This document shows positions 61,301 to 64,000 of a stretch of 64,000 nt of DNA, in pieces. This DNA comes from Strigops habroptila. Its lineage: Eukaryota; Chordata; Aves; Psittaciformes; Psittacidae. How positions within the stretch are numbered: position 1 is the stretch's first letter; every line of letters begins with the position of its first letter. Position numbers and translations under genes: made by a program. Location: NCBI RefSeq assembly GCF_004027225.2, contig NC_046358.1, positions 5,484,720-5,548,719 of the forward strand, in the 5' to 3' direction. The notes under the pieces were generated by a model. That model had not been told where the DNA came from. It searched no databases and worked only from the letters and a program-made list of their open reading frames with translations.

Positions 61301-61877
61301 CTCTCTCCCCCTCAAAAGTATTTCTTTTTGCAGACTGACTGCGATCCTCAACTGTTCATGATTGATGCCAGGTAACAAAATTCATTATTCCATGGCTTGA
61401 AAGAACAGAGAATTCTTCATTCCAGTAACATTAAATCAATCTATTCATGTCAAAGACTTGTTAAGCAAAACTGGTCTTTAACTTTTAAGAAAGAAGATGG
61501 AGTATCTTAAAATCCTTCAGATATATCTGATATGGTGAGGATGCAGAATACCTGCTTCCCCTTCTTTGAAGAAGGCAACAATCAGGGGAGGAAAAAAAGA
61601 AAAGAAAAAGGGGAAAAAAAAGAAGGGGATACATTTGAACACAATTTCCCCAGGGCAAACAGATCGGTTTGGTCTCCTCTATAACTCAGGCTTTCTTGGT
61701 AGCCCTTTGTTGTGGTGGGTATAAAAACTGTGTGCCAGAGATGCAAGCTCACCCTGCACCTGGGGAGTTGGCAGTTATGGGGAGGCTGGAGGAGTCAGTT
61801 TCTATGGTTTTTAAATTCCTTACTCGTTTTTTCCAAAGCTTTTTGCTTTTTCACTTCCTGGTGCTTGTTCCACAATT
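37219..61877 (-). CDS. MADD: MAP kinase-activating death domain protein / RAB3 GEF, C-terminal third
   Basis: MADD (DENN, IG20) is a cytosolic guanine-nucleotide exchange factor for RAB3/RAB27 and an adaptor of TNFR1 signalling. Fifteen confident exons join in frame from 58794 down to the TGA at 37219 (509 codons with stop): 58697-58794, 58090-58173, 56709-56867, 56349-56457, 55739-55801, 55214-55334, 53879-53984, 52693-52803, 51671-51778, 51423-51587, 50249-50321, 49197-49303, 43862-43931, 39057-39103 and 37219-37326. Two extra candidate exons are 61824-61877 and 44198-44206. The order is a Ser-rich low-complexity linker, a death-domain-like helical region ([10 protein letters not shown] to DKLANL), a PH-like module ([10 protein letters not shown] to FYTKK) and the C-terminal tail ending PPRPVSS. 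The N-terminal DENN domains and promoter lie beyond the right edge. It is convergent with MYBPC3, as in human. Confidence 0.96.
39057..39103 (-). CDS. MADD: MADD exon of 47 nt before the last exon
   Basis: Acceptor CGTCCGGTTTTAG, donor CCAATG|GTGAGT. With one carried base it reads [16 protein letters not shown]. Its length is not a multiple of three, so skipping it changes the C-terminus. Confidence 0.95.
39104..43861 (-). other. MADD intron, no feature
   Basis: A 4.8-kb intron between the VLEEF exon and the VPETK exon. Only short chance frames; no repeat recognised. Confidence 0.6.
43862..43931 (-). CDS. MADD: MADD exon [11 protein letters not shown]
   Basis: This exon is 70 nt, phase 0 to 1, with acceptor CTGTTTTTGTAG and donor G|GTAATT. 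It reads [20 protein letters not shown], then EEF. Identical in pattern to the human segment. Confidence 0.96.
44198..44206 (-). CDS. MADD: Candidate 9-nt MADD microexon (Glu-Arg-Lys)
   Basis: The minus strand has a long pyrimidine tract (TTTCTCTTCCATGCTTTCTC, CTCCTGCAAG), then GAGCGGAAG, then the donor GTACTTC. Nine nt in phase 0 would insert E-R-K between FMHSQ and VFIELN, exactly in frame. A TGC close to the acceptor is typical of neural microexons. The weak point is the AAG acceptor rather than CAG/TAG. I believe human MADD isoforms also carry ERK here, but that is from memory. Confidence 0.6.
46035..46125 (-). repeat. Possible ancient amniote interspersed repeat remnant
   Basis: The minus strand reads GCCCATCTACAGTAGGATCC, TTGAAGAACCACAGTTTCCC, TAGGGTAAGTAACTG. 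A GAAGAAC..CAGTTAC..GGTAAGTAAC pattern is one I recall from dispersed repeats in turtle and other sauropsid genomes, but I cannot name the family. Confidence 0.35.
48461..48502. repeat. (CT)n(CA)n(CT)n microsatellite
   Basis: TTTCTCTCTCTCTCACACAC, then ACACACTCTCTCTCTCCCCC. Compound dinucleotide repeat in a MADD intron. Confidence 0.9.
49197..49303 (-). CDS. MADD: MADD exon [19 protein letters not shown]
   Basis: This exon is 107 nt, entering with one carried base and ending in phase 0 (AGTCAG|GTATGA). It reads [20 protein letters not shown], then [15 protein letters not shown]. The acceptor ATAACCATCCCAG follows a long T-rich tract, seen as A-rich on the + strand at 49316-49360. Confidence 0.97.
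50249..50321 (-). CDS. MADD: MADD exon [20 protein letters not shown]
   Basis: This exon is 73 nt, phase 0 to 1, with acceptor TTTATACGTTAG and donor G|GTACAA. It reads [24 protein letters not shown]. The helix after the PH-like barrel. Confidence 0.96.
51423..51587 (-). CDS. MADD: MADD exon, central PH-like module
   Basis: This exon is 165 nt, phase 0 to 0, with acceptor TGTGCTCCCAG and donor AAG|GTAGGC. It reads [55 protein letters not shown]. Conserved nearly residue for residue with human MADD. Confidence 0.98.
51671..51778 (-). CDS. MADD: MADD exon NGREL to FFME
   Basis: This exon is 108 nt, phase 0 to 0, with acceptor TTTTTTCCTAG and donor GAG|GTAGAG. It reads [36 protein letters not shown]. 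Start of the PH-like module after the death-domain-like region. Confidence 0.96.
52693..52803 (-). CDS. MADD: MADD exon, end of death-domain-like region
   Basis: This exon is 111 nt, phase 0 to 0, with acceptor TTGCCCTCTAG and donor CTG|GTAAGT. It reads [37 protein letters not shown]. Basic amphipathic helix and conserved GKSHIGLV. Confidence 0.97.
53879..53984 (-). CDS. MADD: MADD exon, death-domain-like region core
   Basis: This exon is 106 nt and enters with two carried bases (AG|G = Arg). It ends in phase 0 (AAAG|GTGACT). It reads [35 protein letters not shown]. Human has LISYMLLMK at the end. Confidence 0.97.
55214..55334 (-). CDS. MADD: MADD exon [20 protein letters not shown]
   Basis: This exon is 121 nt, phase 1 to 2, with acceptor TACGTTACACAG and donor AG|GTAAAG. 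It reads [40 protein letters not shown] and R (completed in the next exon). Confidence 0.97.
55739..55801 (-). CDS. MADD: MADD exon of 63 nt (symmetric, likely cassette)
   Basis: Phase 1 to 1, with acceptor GGAATGCTGCAG and donor A|GTAATA. It reads [29 protein letters not shown] parallels [10 protein letters not shown] in the next exon, as if duplicated. Skipping it keeps the frame. Confidence 0.95.
56349..56457 (-). CDS. MADD: MADD exon [11 protein letters not shown]
   Basis: This exon is 109 nt, phase 0 to 1, with acceptor TGTTATTTTCAG and donor G|GTAAAC. It reads [36 protein letters not shown]. The first half is divergent from human; [11 protein letters not shown] is identical. Confidence 0.95.
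56478..56495 (-). promoter_or_regulatory. (CCCTAA)3 tract on the branch-point region of a MADD intron
   Basis: The minus strand reads CCTAACCCTAACCCTAAC. Each unit contains CTAAC, close to the vertebrate branch-point consensus. The candidate branch A residues lie about 22, 28 and 34 nt upstream of the exon starting at 56457, inside the usual window. The tract is also a short interstitial telomere-like repeat. Confidence 0.6.
56709..56867 (-). CDS. MADD: MADD exon [20 protein letters not shown]
   Basis: This exon is 159 nt, phase 0 to 0, with acceptor GTTTCTTCACAG and donor TTT|GTAAGG. It reads [54 protein letters not shown] Ser/Asp-rich linker with many potential phosphosites, highly conserved in its first 20 residues. 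Confidence 0.97.
57095..57330 (-). mobile_element. Old, diverged CR1-type LINE fragment
   Basis: GTTTGGACTGGAAGGGATCT, then CCTGCTCAAGCAGGGCCAGC and CTCTGGGCAAATTGCCACAG on the + strand follow the CR1 3'-end layout, but more diverged than the other copies. It lies in a MADD intron. Confidence 0.7.
58090..58173 (-). CDS. MADD: MADD exon [14 protein letters not shown]
   Basis: This exon is 84 nt, phase 0 to 0, with acceptor TTTTGACTGCAG and donor GTG|GTAGGA. It reads [28 protein letters not shown], then continues with VSNSSGE in the next exon. Confidence 0.95.
58330..58588 (-). mobile_element. CR1 LINE fragment, 3' end
   Basis: GTCACAGAATCATAGAATCA, GGTTGGAAAAGACCTTTAAG, ATCATCAAGTCCAACTATTA, ending near AATTTTTCCTAATATCCAAT. 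A different CR1 subfamily from the copies in MYBPC3. It sits about 110 nt from a MADD exon. Confidence 0.93.
58697..58794 (-). CDS. MADD: MADD exon [12 protein letters not shown]
   Basis: This exon is 98 nt, entering with one carried base and ending in phase 0 (TCTCAG|GTCAGT). It reads [32 protein letters not shown]. The acceptor is TCCTTTGTTCAG. Matches the human region upstream of the Ser-rich linker. Confidence 0.95.
58795..61823 (-). other. MADD intron, simple repeats only
   Basis: A 3-kb intron with a (GA)n run near 59930-59946 and an A/G-rich tract near 61588-61626. No exon with convincing borders was seen in it. Confidence 0.55.
59930..59946. repeat. (GA)n microsatellite
   Basis: GGAGAGAGAGAGAGAGA in an A/G-rich stretch of a MADD intron. 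Confidence 0.8.
61824..61877 (-). CDS. MADD: Candidate 54-nt MADD cassette exon
   Basis: The minus strand has a pyrimidine tract CTCTCTCTCTTTCTCTCCTG, TTGGGTAG acceptor, 54 nt, and an ACGA|GTAAGG donor. In the frame set by the next exon (one base carried out) it reads [17 protein letters not shown], a basic helix-like peptide. Both ends are phase 1, so it joins the exon starting at 58794 in frame (A|GG = Arg) and can be skipped without a frameshift. The identity as a MADD exon rests on splice signals, phase and the plausible peptide. Confidence 0.6.
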
Positions 61878-64000
61878 CTACCCAAGATGCATTGAAAGCA
61901 GGAGAGAAAGAGAGAGAGTCAGCAGCTGGTCAGACAGGTGAAAATGGGGACAAAAAATGGAAACAAAAAGCCCACCCCTTCATCTCAAAGGAAAAAAAAA
62001 AGGAAATTCCCAACAACTGCTGAGTGAAGGGTTAATTAACACCATTTCATAGGAAATCAATGTTAGGAATCGAGCACTGATGGAGCATCATCTCTCGTTT
62101 ACAGAATTCAAATCTGAGAGATTACTTCATATCAGCTACAGAAAACCAGCTATTATGAACACATATAATGCAATTCATCACCTTTCCTGAGAAAGGCCTT
62201 TAAGATTGTCAGTTATTCCTCCCAAATGTAGGCATCACAAAAGCTCTGATTAACAGAAACATTTTCATGTCTCATTGAAAGGAAAATGCACAAAACCAGC
62301 AGCAGTAATTCCCAGAAAATTAAAAGTGTAGCTTAACACAATATTTAACCAATATTATAGCTTAAAAACACCACAAAGTTTCCAAGCACAACAATGACCT
62401 AAGAGCAAACAAAGTAACTGCTTGGCTCTGCCTATCAACTAGTCCTACGTGGAAAAAGCTGAACTCTGCATCCACTTGTTCCTACCTGGGTATAAAGAAT
62501 GGAAAATAGGGAAGAAGAAGAAAAATGAGGAAAATATCAGTCATGCTTAATGCCAAATTCCAAAATTCAAATTAGGTCACAGTACTCCAACGGAGTCAAG
62601 GAATTCCATAAGAGGATACAATGCAGAGAAAAGAGAAAAAGCCTGAAGTCTGCATGCACCCTTTTCATTTGAAGCTTAGCCCTGAGACAAATAGTGATGA
62701 GACACTTGCATTTTCCTATCATATTCCTCAACCCTCTGAACTGAAGTCATCTTTTCTGCTCAGAAACATCAGATCATTCTAGGTGCTGGCCTGTTGGCCA
62801 AAGGAAACATTTCAATCTGACATGCTGAACTGACTGAGTGCTGGGGACTGTCCTCTCTCACTAGAGTTTTTAATGCTGGAAATGCTACAGAGGAAAATAC
62901 TCTTAGAAAAGTGGCAAAGGGAAGGAAAAGGAAGTATAATGTTCTTCTACTGCTCTGCAAGGAAGCTTGCTGAGCAAATAAAAAGTCACTTGAACTGTGT
63001 CAGAAACCTATCCCACCCTGCAAGTGGCAGAAACGATGGCAAGACAGGCTCTAAAAGAGTTCTATTTAGCAAAATGTCTACTGGAGAAATAAATACATAA
63101 AAGGATAGTGTTACAACTGTGGAGGAAAGCTCCAAAGTATTACAATTAGATGCATCAGGAGCAAGGCAAAGGTAAGCAAGGGAGATAAAGCTAGACAGAC
63201 AGCTGCTAGCCAACTGATTTCTGTATCTGCTTCATGATTGATGGATGTTCCTTCAACTTTCATAAAGTACACAGATGGATAGGATAAAATTGCTTATGGA
63301 TCCAAACAGCATCCTATAGGCTTATCCAGCTGAGCACACACTGCCACAGATAGCAAACTCTTTAAGATGTACTGAATTTGGTTTTTAAAGGACTTCGGAA
63401 ACACCTGGCCTTTGAAGTGCTCAGTCTATCAGGCTTTACTCTAAAAAGCCACAATATCTGCCATTCAATTACTTTTAGCTGACTTGCTTGTTAATTCAGG
63501 ATAGAGTATATGTCCTGGCACATTAAAAACAGTCTACATGGTCAAATAAGAGAAGGAAAACCTCAAATAAACTCAAGGGGCATAAAACACTGTGCCTGAC
63601 TTTGTTACATGAGCCTGAACTAAACAGGACAGCAGGTCCAGAATGGATCTGATGAAAAGTAGGTAGCACGGTCTTTTCTGCTTCAAAAAAACTGTCAAAA
63701 TGAAGTGATCTGCCAGCATCAAACAATTATTTAAAAGGTAGTAATGGAGACTTCATGAAGTACTGACTTTTTCTGCAAGTAAAATAAACCGAACTAATCA
63801 CTAATGTGACAGGGAAGACTATTAACGGTCAACTTTAAAGCCACTAGTGTCCTAACAAAAAAGCCAACGCTACAGGTGATAACCATGAACCCTGGAAGAC
63901 AAGAACTCCAGAAGTAAGCAAAAAAGTGGTGATCTTTCAGGAAACAAAGTATTGAAAGCATCATCTTCACAATGAACTTCCCAGCTAAGCAACTAGGTAT
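61878..64000 (-). other. MADD intron up to window edge, no exon seen
   Basis: No minus-strand stretch with MADD-like translation and matching splice borders was found. An open + frame at 62873-63100 and minus frames at 62769-62960 and 63523-63726 show no domain. Confidence 0.5.

Noticed and set aside
62873..63100. + frame beginning MLEMLQRKILLEKWQREGKG as a nested gene
   Set aside because: Helix-like start only; the rest has no domain and there is no promoter, splice or poly(A) support.
1..64000. CRISPR arrays, operons, tRNA or rRNA genes
   Set aside because: No regularly spaced repeats, no cloverleaf or rRNA sequence noticed; all genes are intron-containing vertebrate genes.

Overview
The window is a vertebrate nuclear locus, most likely from a bird outside the landfowl. 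CR1 LINE copies are scattered through it, recognisable by the avian CR1 3' end (the cATAGAATcATAG-type octamer start followed by 'GGTTGGAAAGGACCTT' on the + strand). Pieces of a retroviral-type LTR of a kind common in neoavian genomes are also present. Base composition is A+T-rich, introns are long, and every coding exon found has GT-AG borders. There is no prokaryotic or phage content.

Two genes lie tail to tail. On the + strand, positions 1 to about 26-27 kb hold the 3' half of MYBPC3 (cardiac myosin-binding protein C). Thirteen coding exons give 584 residues plus the stop, running from the cardiac-specific C5 insertion through C6 (FN3), C7 (FN3), C8 (Ig), C9 (FN3) and C10 (Ig), followed by a spliced 3'UTR. 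On the - strand, about 35.8 kb to the right edge holds the 3' half of MADD (MAP kinase-activating death domain protein, a RAB3 GEF also called DENN or IG20). Fifteen confident coding exons give 509 codons including the stop. A candidate 54-nt cassette exon and a candidate 9-nt microexon come in addition. The N-terminal DENN module of MADD and the N-terminal C0-C4 part of MYBPC3 lie outside the window.

The intergenic gap (about 26-35.8 kb) holds a compact G+C/CpG-rich island at about 29.46-29.80 kb whose minus strand reads like broken coding sequence, one CR1 copy, and a purine-skewed stretch at about 32 kb. CR1 and LTR fragments also sit inside introns of both genes, including a CR1 inserted into an older LTR (13.93-14.43 kb).

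MYBPC3 encodes a sarcomere thick-filament protein and MADD a cytosolic signalling and vesicle-traffic regulator. They are neighbours by conserved gene order (the same convergent order as in human) and do not share a pathway. I found no novel multi-gene system. The observations most worth checking are the MADD microexon and cassette exons, a telomere-like repeat sitting on the branch-point region of a MADD exon, and the G+C island.
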